Below, in pieces: positions 1-11,411 of a stretch of DNA of 64,000 nucleotides. Within the stretch, counting starts at the first letter, position 1. Each line of letters opens with the position of its first letter. This stretch comes from Ailurus styani (lineage: Eukaryota > Chordata > Mammalia > Carnivora > Ailuridae): contig LNAC01000347.1 of the NCBI GenBank assembly GCA_002007465.1, forward strand, positions 1,503,440 to 1,567,439, in the 5' to 3' direction. The notes under the pieces are model-generated. The model was given only the letters and a program-made list of their open reading frames with translations, did not search any database and was not told the origin of the DNA. A program made the position numbers and the translations under genes.

Positions 1-820
1 TTTGTAGGTCTTCTTTGGAGAAATGTCTATTTGAGTCTTTAGCTTATTTTTAAAAATAAGGTTATTAGCTTTTTTTTATCCTATTGAGATGTAGGAGTTT
101 CTTATACATCCTAGAAATTAACACCTTATGAGATATATAGCTTGTAAATATTTTCTCCCCTTCTGTAAGTTGCCTTTTCACTCTGTTATTTGCTTTGCTG
201 CATAGAAGCTTTTCAGTTTGATGTAATCATACTTGTCCAACTTTGCTTAACATGTCCATAGTACTCAAAGCGATGTACAGATTCAGTGCAATCTCTATCA
301 AAATCCTAATAGAATTTCTTACAGAAATAGAGAAAACAATTCTAAAATTTATATGGAACCACAAAAGATCCTGAAAAGCCAAAACAATGTTGAAAAAGAA
401 AAGTAAAACTGAAAGCATCACACTTAGTGGTTTCAAAGTATATTACAAAACTATAAAAATTAAAACAGTATGGTACTAGCCTAAAGATAAAATTATAGTC
501 CAACTGAACAGAATGAAGAGCCTAGAAATAAATTCACACATATATGGCCAACAGATATTCAAGAAGGGAGCCAAGAACACACAATGGGGAAAGGATAAAC
601 TCTTCAACAAATAGTGTTGAAGAGCTAGATATCCACATGGAAAAGAGTGAAAATGGAGCATTATTTTACACCTTACAGAAAACCTAACACCTGAAACTAT
701 AAAACCTCCAGAAGAAAAGAAAGGTTCTTGACATTGGTCTTGGCAATGATTTCATCATAAATATCAAATGACATCAAACACACAGGCAACCACTAGAAGC
801 AAAGTAAAAGGTGTATTGAT
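1..820. mobile_element. L1 LINE fragment with 5' inversion
   Basis: Positions 1-240 match the minus strand of the late ORF2 region of L1. Positions 241-820 match the plus strand of the ORF2 part that directly precedes it, including the region reading 'caatctctatcaaaatcc' and 'atatggaaccacaaaagatc'. The plus segment ends in the L1 sequence that normally abuts the start of the minus segment. This is the arrangement expected from twin priming during insertion of an L1 on the minus strand. Many stops and indels show that it is an old non-functional copy. The left end lies outside the window, so its A-tail and target duplication cannot be seen. Confidence 0.8.
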
Positions 821-1698
821 AACTCTTCTAAAAAATCAGCTTATCAGATTTCTATGTACTTCATGATTTGGTTAGGACTTTTCTGTTGGTTTTGGGTTGT
901 AGTAAATGACTTTGAGTTGTTGTAAATGACTCATCTACCAGTTCAAAATATCAGCCTATCTATAGAATAGCTGGTTTCCAAAAATAAGTCATGACTTTAC
1001 TATTACTTCTTGCTCTACCCTGGCTGTGAGCCTAGGCTTCTTCACAGGGATTCTGTAAAATATATGAAATGCCAAAATATGTAGGAATAAGTCCATTGTA
1101 GAAATACTAAATCTGGATACCATTCCTGATAGTTGTATTTATTTTTTGCCCTACGGTATTACTATCATCTGGTATATAACACCTGTCTCTCCTGACGATA
1201 TTGTCCTTTCCTTCTTTGTTACATGTCTTAAAAAAAAGGAAAGATATAAAATTCTTATGATAAAGTTTCCAAGTTAGTGAACTATCACTCAACATAGTTT
1301 CAAATGAATTAATCCCAGAATTTGTTTTACAGCACTGTTCTGTTTAGCTTATACATTTTGTTTTCCTGTGAAGGTACCCCTCATCAATTCCAGAAAACAG
1401 AATTGGTCCCTTCTGAAAATGTTCTTGAGGAGGCAGTTGATATTTCATGATTAAATATTTCATAGCTTCAAAATGCATACTGTTTCAGGCTTGTCTCATT
1501 CTCTTCCTTTCTTATTAGAGCTATAAACTTGCCTGCTATCTCTTTTAAAGTTGCCTTTCAACTATTTTGGCCTATAAATTCCCTACCCTATCTACTTACT
1601 TATCAAGAAACTAAATCTTTTCAGCCTGTACACAAGAATGATTTTCCCAGACTTCCATAGCCTTGTTACTCTCCTGAGCACCCTGTCTACTTTGTTTG
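821..1698. other. Unique sequence, nothing recognised
   Basis: AT-rich DNA with no repeat family, long reading frame or splice-flanked exon that I can support. Confidence 0.5.
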
Positions 1699-1713
1699 TA
1701 CGATCCAATTTTA

Positions 1714-1910
1714 TTTTTTAAAATTTTATTTATTTATTTGAGAGAGAGAGCGAGAGAGAGAGATTGAGAGAACAAGTCAGGGAGGGGCAGAGAGAGAAGC
1801 AGACTCCCTGCAGAGCAGGGAGCCTGACACAGGACTCGATCCCAGGACCCTGGGATCATGACCTGAGCTGAGGGCATTGCTTAACTGACTGAGCCGCCCA
1901 GGCACGCCTG
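1714..1910 (-). mobile_element. Carnivore SINE (SINEC)
   Basis: The element runs on the minus strand: a T/A-rich tail complement at 1714, a GA-rich middle (reverse of the CT-rich SINE body) and the tRNA-derived head ending at 'gagccgcccaggcacgcc'. It is flanked by a 15-bp target duplication, 1699-1713 and 1911-1925, with two mismatches. The divergence suggests a moderately old copy. Confidence 0.93.
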
Positions 1911-1925
1911 TACAATACAATTTTA

Positions 1926-2435
1926 AAGGCCCAGGAAATGTGGCTTATTCTGTGAGACTCACCTCATAGACTCCATGTTTTCCATTCTTCCACTCATAAC
2001 AATGTATATTTTACTCACTTTGGTGAAAGTAACACCTATATTGCTGGCTCCTATTTTTGTCTGCTTGCTCATTTCTTTACCAAAGCAGTTAACTGCTGAA
2101 ACCCCTTAAGTTTAAAATCCCGAGGAAAGAGGACAGCCCAAAATGATAGAGATGTGCAAATTTGCAGAAACAAGCCACATCATTAAAAAAATGAGATAAT
2201 TAAGCAAAGCTATCCAAGGTTGGCCAATGAAAATTAAACATTCAAAATTGTTTCATGAAGCAGTTTTAAACTGCCTGTTTTGATGATGTCATTCTGTCCA
2301 TTCTTCAACGCCATTTAGCTGCTGCTGACATTTTGATATGAGATTCATAAGCTAGAACAGTAATTCGTTTACTTTTTGACCTTAAGAGAACCATGTCAAA
2401 AATATAAATTTTCATCTTTTTTTCATGTATTAGTA
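1926..2435. other. Unique sequence, nothing recognised
   Basis: AT-rich sequence with no supported feature. Confidence 0.45.
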
Positions 2436-2553
2436 ATGCATACATCAACTACCCTCCCCTGGATACTGAAGCTCACCTACCTCTATCCTCTACTCCATAT
2501 TATACCCATATTCCATACTCATCCATACTCCAAACCTTACACACACTCATACC

Positions 2554-2889
2554 TGTCTTTGTACTTTCAGGCTGCTATAACAGAACACTACAGACAGAGT
2601 GGCTTATAAACAAAGAAACTTTTTTCTCTCAGTTCTGGAGAATGGGAAGTCCCAGATAAAAGTGCTGGCAAATTTGCTGTCTGTGGAAGGCAGGCTTCCG
2701 ATTCGTAGATGGCCGTCTTCTCGCTAAGTCCTCACGTGACCAAAGGGGCAAGAGAGCTTTCTGGAGTTTCTTTTATAAGGGCATCGTTACTAATCACTCC
2801 ACACATGTCCTACCTTCAAATCCCAGCACACTGGAGATTAAGTTTCCACATTTGAATTTTGGAGGGACACAGACATTCAGTCCATAGCA
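2554..2889 (+). mobile_element. Solo LTR, ERVL-MaLR (MLT1-like)
   Basis: The element starts TG and ends CA. It contains the familiar 'gctgctataacagaacac' opening and the 'gggacacagacattcagtcc' close of a common mammalian LTR family that I recall as MLT1 (family name from memory). A perfect 5-bp target duplication, atacc, lies at 2549-2553 and 2890-2894, which fits the 5-bp duplications of ERVL-class elements. There is no internal retroviral sequence, so it is a solo LTR. Confidence 0.78.
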
Positions 2890-2999
2890 ATACCTTTACC
2901 CATCCTCCACAACTTACCCATATTCAGCACTTTATTCATACACTATGCCTTACCCATACTTCATATCCTTAGTCATACTCCATACCTTGCCCATATTCC

Positions 3000-3078
3000 T
3001 TTTTTAAAAAGCACTGCGGTAAAATACATACAACATAAGCTTGCTGTCATAACCATTTTTACATGTACAGTTCAGGCA
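3000..3078 (+). mobile_element. Short ancient L1 3' fragment
   Basis: The segment resembles the mammalian L1 3'UTR stretch 'gtaaaatacatacaacat ... accatttttacatgtacagttcag'. It is only about 75 bp and lies inside the minisatellite. Confidence 0.5.
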
Positions 3079-3279
3079 CCTATATTCCTCACCTTACTCA
3101 CACTTCATACCTTTACCCATATTTTGTACCTTACTCATACTCTATACTTTACTCATACTTCATAACTCACCATGCTTCATACAGTACCCATACCTACCAC
3201 CTTATCCATACTCTCTGTTTTACCCATCTGCCATGCTTTCTTCTGGACCGTACCTTATTCAGACACCATGCTTTACTTT

Positions 3280-6236
3280 GCCCCGGTCCTGACATTCTCC
3301 CCCAGTCCTTCATTATTTTTCTTCCAATTATTCCAAATATCATCATCAATTAACTAGATTAGGATCATATTGTGACCATGCAAAATGAATGAAACTGTTT
3401 GCTATTTTATTCAGTTAACCATGTCACACTCAGCCAGCTGACTCATCTGGATTAGTATTGTCAGCACTGTCTTCCTTGGAAGATTTACCGAGGAAGCATG
3501 GGGAATGGGCTGAAGTTGTTTCTATGCACAAATTTTTGTGTGTGTCAAGGAGTAGGGAAAATGAGCTTGTGGAGTTTTGTGTTTTTAGAATGCCCACATC
3601 ACCAAAACACCCTTTTCATATGAGTGAAAGTATCTCTTGAAGCCATCATGAAATACTTGTCTTTAACTACAGAAAGAGTGGAACCACAACCATTTGGGAT
3701 GGATGACCTAGCTTATTCTAAGTATTTCCCAGAGGAAAACGGTAACAACAAAACCACGTCTAGTCTAAACCTTTTATACTTATCTCAGTAGATCCCCCTC
3801 AGTAAAAAAGGAGGTTATAATCAATTAACAAAAAAAAGTGAATTTATGTACTGGAAAATAATTATTTAAGGGTCCTATAGACAATTTTCATATGTAATTG
3901 TAGATCCTAGTTGTAGCAAAAAATACGTTCTTGATATTAAAAAAAAAAGATAGTCTCAACATTAATGATATACCAGTTTGTTAATATTGCTAGGGATGAG
4001 AAGGATAGTTGTGGGGGAGAAATGGGTATTTTGGAAACCATATGCTCCAGAGAAACCCATTCAGGTAACACTCGCTGCTAAGTCATGTTGTCAATTTCCA
4101 TCTCGCTTCAAGCCCAGCACCCCATCTCATCCCAAGTTCCCCCAGCCAGTACACTGCTTATACCAGCTTGATCAGGGAGCCTGTCAATGGCATTTGTATA
4201 TTTTACAATTACCATTCTAGAGATATGATGAACCCTGGAGTAATGTACTGTACTTGGCAGCAACTGCCTCAGCTTTTGGGCACATATGCTTCAAATCTGA
4301 GAATATCATAGATATATATGGGAATCTTTGTAGAGATCTCTGAGGCAAGCTGGTATTTAACACAAAAGCAAAGCCATTTGGAGCTAAAACACTTTCCATT
4401 AGGCAGTTTGGCGGCTGTTCTATGAGCCAGACTCACTGTGCTCGACGGACACATTTCGATTAAATGCTGCTTTGTATTCCTCCAAAGATGGGAACAATAA
4501 GGACGTTTGTCAAAGGAAAAACTGCAGCAAACGATTTCATGTTGAACATCTGTACTCTGCAGTTCATTGTTTGCAAGAGTTTATTGACCATAATTTTGAT
4601 GCATATAGGTTTTAAAGTGTATAAACTGCATTTATCTTGGGCGCCTATCATTTATTTGAGTCTTGGCTTATTTATTTCCATTTTTCTGGGCATTTTATTT
4701 ATTTTGGGATGCTAAGGAGATGAAGGAAAAGATGTTTTTGAAAAAGAAGTTTTAGTTAGCTCTGCAAAATTGATGAGGAAAGACAGTGTTTCCACAAAAC
4801 GGATTAAGCAATTGAATTGAAAAATGTAACACTAAGCATATTATATCTTTATGATACCTTTCAGCCTTAAAGATCTCAAACCAATTTATAAACTTTAAGA
4901 CTACTCTCCCAACTCATTGTCCATCATATCAATCATCATGACATTTCCAGAGTGAACTGTAGCAGCTGTTAATTAGCAAAGTAATTTGAGGGTAGTGGAG
5001 TCAGAAGACTAATTAATGGTGTTGTGAATGTAATCCTGAATTAAGTTGTCTTCTTTCACTTTAAAAATGGATGGCCTATTGTTAGAAGATGTAAAATTGC
5101 TTTTTTTTTTTTTTAATTTTATTCCTGGGAACCATAGCCAAGGCAACCCAAGTTGCTAAATCTGGGTAGCTTTTATCAGTCATTATTTGATGCATAACTG
5201 TGGTCCTGCTCTGTTGGCCTAACTCTGCCACCACATAAACTACAGATCCCTTGAATAAAAGAGAGGCAGAGCCTAGACACTGACCATTTATAAGATAATT
5301 GACTTTCTTTCTTGACAGATATTTAATAATAAAATAGCCAACATATTGTAGCAGTTAAGAATGCCAAATCAGGCAGACATGGGACTGTAACCCCCCACTG
5401 AGTAATTTCATCTTTCATAAGGTTATCTATTTACTGTGTGTAGTTTATTTAAAATCATGTATATAAGGCACAGCGTCCAGCATAGCAAACTCTCAATTAC
5501 TGTTATTATTATTCTTTTTTGTATTATTTGGTTCCAAGATTTATCTAAGGAAAGTCTGATGGACTTTATAATCTGTTTCATTAAATTTTTTTTCCATTAG
5601 TGTCTAATTGCCTCTTTACAGAGAAGACTTGAAGAAACTGCCTTGAGTAGGTAACTAACATTTACGTTTTGTTCCTGTGTTTGTTTGTAGGGTGTACTCG
5701 GGCAGAAAGTCAAGATGGTTATGTGAGCTTCTCCAACTTGGCGGTTTTGATCTCTGGGTCAAATTGGCACTTTCTTTTTACTGTCACTTCCCCTCCAGGT
5801 AATATCAGCAGAGTTTTCACTATCTGTTTATTCTTTCTTTTAAAAAAACAAAACAAAACAAAACCTCCTTCTCCTTTATAAGGGGAATAGCTCCTATCAT
5901 GAATAAGTCATCACAGTTTAGAGGAAAAAAAATCACTTGGTTATATCATTAAGGTATGAGAAGCAAGAACACGTGTAGAAATTAAGTCTCTGGAGAATTC
6001 TGTAAGCAAAAATCCAAATATACATTTTCTTCTAGTTGTTAAAATTTACTTTGGATGATTTTTATTATTATTATCTATTCTTTGACATGTGGTAGCATTT
6101 GGTTAGATAGATATCAACTAGAACATTTTAATTGGTAAAAAAGAGAGTCATGGGATATTATGAAATTTTATCTTTCTGTCCTGCCCTCCTCAACCACTAC
6201 CTCCCCCCAACTCCATAAATTGCAACCATACTCATT
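3280..6236. other. Unique AT-rich block, no repeats or genes recognised
   Basis: About 3 kb with no interspersed repeat that I can identify. Sub-blocks at about 4440-4720 and 4900-5080 contain homeobox-like AT motifs (attaat, ttaattag, ctaattaatgg) and look unlike decayed repeats. A T-run lies at 5101-5116. Short open frames here (up to about 83 codons) show no coding character. Confidence 0.4.
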
Positions 6237-6253
6237 CAAAATCCTGGTACTTT

Positions 6254-6442
6254 TTTTTTTAAAGATTTATTTATTTGACAGAGGGAGAGAGATTACAAGT
6301 AGGCAGAGAGGCAGGCAGAGAGAGAGGAGGAAGCAGGCTTCCTGTTGAGCAGGGAGCCCAATGTGGGGCTCGATTCCAGGACCCTGAGATCATGACCTGA
6401 GCCGAAGGTAGAGGCTTTAACCCACTGAGCCACCCAGGTGCC
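6254..6442 (-). mobile_element. Carnivore SINE (SINEC), young type
   Basis: A full minus-strand SINE with a 17-bp perfect target duplication, caaaatcctggtacttt, at 6237-6253 and 6443-6459. It carries the 'attacaagtaggcagagaggc' block, which is the reverse of the 'gcctacttgt' signature of the youngest SINEs in this window. Confidence 0.96.
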
Positions 6443-6459
6443 CAAAATCCTGGTACTTT

Positions 6460-7400
6460 AGAAGTACAGATATAAGGTGTATGTAAATTGCTTATATGCT
6501 CCAGTTCTTCTTGATGAAACTATGGAAAAAGTTCATTTAACTTCAAATGAACCTATATAAAATCCTCCTCTCTCATTTCCATGAAGGGTAGAGCCGTGTC
6601 TCCTCTTAGCGAGTAATGGGGAGAATGGAGTTTTTGTTTTTGTTTTTGTTTTGAGAGTGTTGTTTTTTGATATCCTCTTTTTAAAACACTGAGCTGTCAT
6701 GGAGACACTGGAAAAAGGAAAAAAGATTTAATTCTTCCATTCATTATTGTGATTTACCATAAAAAAAAATTCACCAGCTAAGAGAGCATCTAAAAAAATT
6801 CTAAAAATGCTGATACCACGTTCAAATTAAAAAAGTAGATATTTATAACCACTTATTAATTTTGGGCAGAAAATTAGTCTGATACTAAAGCCACATAACT
6901 GTGGAAAGCAGTTAGTGCACAGCTGTGATAATGCAGTTTTATAAAATACATTCAAATGATCATTACTGGAGTTAAACCAGTTAGTTAATGGAAATGGCCA
7001 TGGAAATTCCATGTTTTGAGTTGAGATATCCGAAGCCTGACAACAAAGGTTTAATTAAGGTCACGTATTCGTTCTCCTCATGAAACTTGAATTCAAACTG
7101 TCATGGGATATTTCTCAAAAAGTGAAAACCGTGGCTGTTGGGAAAATATATAATGAGCACTTGTCCTCAAGTTCTTTGACTCACTACTGAGGGTACCAGG
7201 AAGATGCAAAGCTGGCTTAGAGAGCATTTGAGGTCGCCACAATTAAAAGACAAACATTACAAAGAAGAGCATTTGAGAGATGTGGATCACATAGCCAGCT
7301 GAAATAAGTTTGCCACATTGGATACAGGACAATAAAGCTGTAATCTTTGATGTTACATGTGTTCAGATACCACTTGTATCTGTAATGGAGAAAAATCATT
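6460..7400. other. Unique sequence, nothing recognised
   Basis: AT-rich DNA. A small (tttttg)n tract lies near 6633-6652. No supported gene or repeat family. Confidence 0.4.
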
Positions 7401-7402
7401 TG

Positions 7403-7407
<5 letters not shown>

Positions 7408-7434
<27 letters not shown>

Positions 7435-7555
7435 GTAAATATGTATACTGCAACATATACTATATATACATACATATATATGTAAATATGTATGTATATA
7501 TGTATGTGTATATGTATGTATATATAGTATATGTTGCAGAGAATATATATATGTC
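7408..7555. repeat. (TA)n microsatellite with long AT-rich inverted repeat
   Basis: A TA run at about 7408-7433 is followed by arms of about 31 bp at 7448-7478 and 7508-7538. The arms are near-perfect reverse complements (outer ends ctgcaacata / tatgttgcag). The loop between them is about 29 bp and also AT-rich. The region could extrude as a hairpin or cruciform. Confidence 0.85.
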
Positions 7556-7559
7556 CCAG

Positions 7560-8600
7560 AGAATTTGATAAACCTTGAATGGGCCTGTTTGAAAATGCTC
7601 TGCTATGACATTGATCAGATCTGTAATCATTTTTTCCCCTTAATTCCAAGTCCTGGACAATTTTTCTGTACTTGACTTCTGAGGTCAACTATGTTATTAT
7701 TAATCTTAATGTTGCAGGGCAAATATCCTTTAAATACCTATGAAAGTGTCTTTATGTAGGACAGATCCGTGGAGATACATGTTCAGTGTTCTGGACCATG
7801 GGATCCCCAAGTATATATTTTTGGAAGGACAATACATGCAGAGCTGGATATTTTGTCCCAGACTTGTCAGATTATTTAAAGGACCTTTGTCCTTTAATTT
7901 CCTCAGTGGTTAACCAAGACTAATACTTCATCAAGGTTATTTTAAGGAATACATTATACAGCCAGATGTAAAAGGTGGTGTAGAAAAAAACTTCTCGTAA
8001 CATTTTGTGATTTTGAGCCGGCCTTAGTGTTCACCTTTACTAGACTACTGCTTTATTTGAGGTTTCACTATAACTTGTAAAAGAGGCTAATGGAGGAATT
8101 ATCTTGGAAAGTTTTTCTTCAGCAATTTCTCTTCAATTATTCTTCATAATTTTCAAACCACGTCTATGAGGTGAGGCTCTGTCAGAGTGAGATTTATGGA
8201 GTCTAAATTAGAAGAGAATAGATGGAAGAGAGAAGATGAATATCGTAGAGAGAAGAACAATATTTTAGAAGTATAGAAACTGAGGAACTGAGAAATTACA
8301 AGATATGTATGGGACCCTCACGAGTCTTTCTAATATGTTAACTAACCCGGCTCCCTTATTCGTCTTGGAATATCCTGAGACACCACCAAGAGAGAAAGGT
8401 TTCCGTGTGTTTATTCTACTGACTTCCCAGCCAGCCTTTCCCCCTTCATTATCATTCCCATGACCTGGCTGTGGTTTCTCTGACCACTCCTTGCAGCCAT
8501 GCAGTACCTAGGGGATTCTCGGGGCTGCCCACTAAAAAAAGACCAAGGGAGCCCGCGGAGCTCCTGGCCACCAAATCCAGAGAAACTCTGTTGTCCTTGC
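7560..8600. other. Unique sequence, nothing recognised
   Basis: No repeat family or gene supported. The upstream part of the 168-codon open frame at 8471-8977 falls here without splice or start support. Confidence 0.4.
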
Positions 8601-8639
8601 CATTTCCATGCCTGGGATTCTCTTCCTCTCAAAATTCAC

Positions 8640-8985
8640 ATGACCTGTTCGTCATTTTACTTAGATTTCTTCCCAAATGCCTCCTCCTTGGAAAAATCTT
8701 TTTCTGCATCACTCAGTCTACCCCACCACCATCCCCAGCTCTGCTCCATCACCAGTTACTCTCTGTCTGCCAACCTCACTTTGGTCTTCACGGCACTTAC
8801 TGCCACAAGGCACCAGGGTATCAGTGTATTTGCTTGTTTGTCTACTGCCTCTGTGTTCTGCCCCCCATTCAAACCTACGTTCCAAAAGGGACAGGAGTTC
8901 TGCTGAGTTCAGCACTGTATCTTCAGAGTGTAGAAAGACCTGGCCCATCACAGGCACAACTATTTCTTTACGAGTAAGTGAGGAT
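8640..8985 (+). mobile_element. L2 LINE relic, 3' region
   Basis: The order of diagnostic stretches matches an L2 3' end on the plus strand: 'cttcccaaatgcctcctcc', 'cacggcacttactgcc', 'gtttgtctactgcctct', then 'cagcactgtatcttcagag' and 'cctggcccatcacaggca'. It is highly diverged. The overlapping open frames of 168, 135 and 113 codons are chance frames in this C-rich relic. Confidence 0.6.
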
Positions 8986-8989
8986 AATG

Positions 8990-9365
8990 AGGTGATGTCT
9001 AAGATGGCAGTTTTGTAATGTTCTGCTGCTAAAAATATTGGAAAGCTGGTGGTCTCTACCCTTAGACCCAGGTACTTCTCTGGGCTTGTAAACCAGTTAC
9101 ACTGACTTCAGCCCCTCTGTCATTATTTGTGTTCGAAACACTTTCATGGCCTGATCTTGAATATCCCACTTGGTTTATGCTACTCCCCAGCTCAGAATTT
9201 TTCCTTCCACGACACCGCATTTCCTTCAGGATATAGTCACAGGGCTTTTGGCTGACATTTACTGCCCATCAAAATTTATCTCAAATGCTTTCCAGCATTA
9301 ATTCCCAGTATTTTTCAGCACTAATTTCCTAAACAATTGCTCTTTTCTCCTTTCTGCCTTAATTC
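8990..9365. other. Unique sequence, nothing certain
   Basis: C/T-rich stretch, possibly more ancient L2. I cannot support a boundary. Confidence 0.35.
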
Positions 9366-9600
9366 GCTTAGCCTTCAAAGCACCACTTAGATATTCTCTC
9401 TTTTGGGATGCTTTCCCTGACCATATTGATGGGAAATATCCTGCCAGAGCAATTGATTTGCATTATTCTGTTGGCATGTGCCACATTCTGATGTGTGTGT
9501 GTGTATAAAAATTTACCTACTAGCTTGTAAATATCTTCAGAATGAGAACAGTGACTTATCCAGTTAGCAAAGTAAACAATCACTGAGCAATCATAGGAAA
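9366..9600 (+). mobile_element. Possible L2 relic
   Basis: The phrases 'ctttccctgaccatattg' and 'ctagcttgtaaatatcttc' followed by 'gaacagtgactt' have the order of an L2 3' end. A short TG repeat (about 9492-9504) sits inside. Confidence 0.45.
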
Positions 9601-9604
9601 ACGG

Positions 9605-10040
9605 ATAAAAGAATGAGGAATTTTGTTTTACTTCTGCAAATACCCAGTAAAATCCATTCCCCCGTCTCTGGGCTAGATTTATCTTATTCAGATGCTCATA
9701 AAAAGCAACTAATTAATAACAAACAAGCCAAGTATGTCTCAAGCATAAAATGTACACAGGAGAACCATTTCTACCTATTTTTGTTATGGTAGATTTGGGA
9801 CCAAGTCAGCCAGGAGTCAAGAGACTGAAAATCTGACTAACTTTCAATAAAAAAAAAAAAAGATGTTACCAGATTCAGCCCAAGGAAAGCATAGCAAAGA
9901 ATAGCATGTTTCCTTGAGTAGAGAAAATAAAAACTCTCGTTTTGCCTGCATTATTCAGATGAAAGCAGAGGTTTGGTGTGGCCTGGTTTGTTTGGATATG
10001 GTACTTAAAAATCGCCAGCACTAACTAACTCATATTCATA
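9605..10040. other. Unique sequence, nothing recognised
   Basis: AT-rich DNA with an A-run near 9849-9861. No supported feature. Confidence 0.4.
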
Positions 10041-10047
10041 GGCAAAC

Positions 10048-10555
10048 TTTTTTTTTTTAACTTTTCATTTTTGTATTGGGGTATAATTGACGTATGATAA
10101 ACTATACACACTTTAAACATACAGTTTCATAAATTTTGATGAGTATATACTCCTATGAAACCATCCTCACAATTAAGATAATGAACATATCTGTCACCCT
10201 CAAAATTGTAGGTAAATTTAACATTTTTTCATTTAAAAAATAATGTACAGTAAAATTAATTTTTGCACGTGTTTTTGTGGATTCAAATACATTAACAGAT
10301 TCTTGTAATTCCTACCACAATCAGGACATAGAACATTTCCAAAAAATATCCCTTATTCTGCTCCTCTGTCCTCACATCCTCCCCTGTCACTACCATTAAT
10401 CCCTGACAATCCCTAATCTGTTCTATAATTCTGTCTTTCCTACAATGTCATATAAATGGGATCATAAAGTATGTACCCTTTAGAGATCGACTTCTCTCAC
10501 TTAGCATAATGCCTTTGATGGTCATCCCAGTTGTTACTTTCTTACTAATAGTCTG
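10048..10555 (+). mobile_element. Ancient L1 3'UTR, left part
   Basis: Contains 'ggggtataattgacgtatga', 'gaaaccatcctcacaatta' and 'gggatcataaagtatgtacc', in the order found in old mammalian L1 3'UTRs. The same element resumes after the pyrimidine tract and SINE, at 11264-11410. Confidence 0.72.
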
Positions 10556-10856
10556 GTTCTTTCTCTTTTCCTTCTTTCCTTCTTTTCTTTCTTCCCTCCC
10601 TCAATTCCTTCCTTCCTTCCTTCCTTCCTTCCTGCCTTATTTTTCTTATTTCCTGCCTGAGCAATCATAGGAAATTTTCTTTTTTCTTTTCTTTTATTTA
10701 TTTCTCTCTCTTTCTTCCTTCCTTCCTTCCTTCCTTCCTTCCTTCCTTCCTTTCTTTCTTTCTTCTTTCTTTCTTTTTCTTCCTTCCTTCCTTCCTTCCT
10801 TTCTTTCTTTTTTCTTTCTTTCTTTCTTTCCTTCCTTCCTTCCTTCCTTCTTTCTC

Positions 10857-10887
<31 letters not shown>

Positions 10888-11235
10888 GTTTTTTTATTTT
10901 TTTATTTTTTTAAAGATTTTATTTATTTATTTGACAGAGAGAGAGAGGTCACAAGTAGGCAGAGAGGCAGGCAGAGAGGGAGGAGGAAGCAGGCTCCCCG
11001 CTGAGCAGGGAGCCCGATGCAGGACTCAATCCCAGGACCCTGAGATCATGACCTGAGCTGAAGGCAGAGGCTTTAACCCACTGAGCCACTCAGGCGCCCT
11101 CTTTCTTTCTTTCTTATCTTTCTTTCTTTTCTCTTTCTCTATCTCTTTTTTCTTTTTCTTTCCTTCCTTCCTGCCTTCCTTCCTTCCTTTATTCCTTCCT
11201 CCCTCACTCCTTTACTCCCTTTTTTTTGTTTGTTG
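10556..11235 (+). repeat. Long CTTT/CCTT polypyrimidine microsatellite
   Basis: Runs of cctt, cttt and ttcc repeats fill 10556-10887 and 11100-11235 and are interrupted by a SINE at 10888-11099. The tract lies inside an L1 3'UTR. It is a strong polypurine-polypyrimidine asymmetry and is likely to be length-variable. Confidence 0.93.
10888..11099 (-). mobile_element. Carnivore SINE (SINEC), young type, within microsatellite
   Basis: A full minus-strand copy with a clean 'gtcacaagtaggcagagagg' block and an intact head ending 'caggcgccc'. The flanks on both sides are cttt repeats, so the target duplication cannot be told apart from the microsatellite. The low divergence suggests a recent insertion. 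Confidence 0.92.
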
Positions 11236-11263
11236 TTCCTTCTTTTTCTTGTTCTTCCCCTCT

Positions 11264-11410
11264 TTTTTGTCTGAGTAATATTCCATTGTCTGGATAAACC
11301 ATCACTGGTTTATTCATTCCCATGTTGAAGAACATTTGGGTTGTTTGCTGGTTTGGATGATTACAGATAGAGGTGCTATGAACATTTGTGTACTGATTTT
11401 TATATGCATA
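11264..11410 (+). mobile_element. Ancient L1 3'UTR, right part
   Basis: Reads 'gagtaatattccattgtctg' then 'tggtttattcattcccatg' and 'gaacatttgtgtactgattt', the downstream continuation of the L1 3'UTR at 10048-10555. Confidence 0.7.
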
Positions 11411-11411
11411 A

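Larger units (their letters stand above)
2436..3275 (+). repeat. Degenerate ~19-bp minisatellite, interrupted twice
   Basis: Imperfect units of about 18-20 bp close to CCTTACTCATACTYCATAC recur along both flanks. They are clear at 2480-2550, 2890-3000 and 3080-3275. The array is split by a solo LTR (2554-2889) and by a short L1-like 3' fragment (about 3000-3078). It has open frames rich in Tyr, Ser, His and Pro (for example 3063-3353) simply because the unit lacks stops in that frame. I see no reason to call them genes. Confidence 0.75.

Noticed and set aside
3063..3353. Tyr/His/Ser-rich open frames of 96 and 61 codons
   Set aside because: They are translations of the degenerate minisatellite, whose unit lacks stops in that frame.
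7217..7688. Ile/Tyr/His-rich minus-strand frames
   Set aside because: Translations of the TA repeat and palindrome.
8471..8977. 168-codon plus-strand open frame
   Set aside because: It overlaps an L2 relic, several other open frames cover the same DNA on both strands, and no domain or start context supports it.
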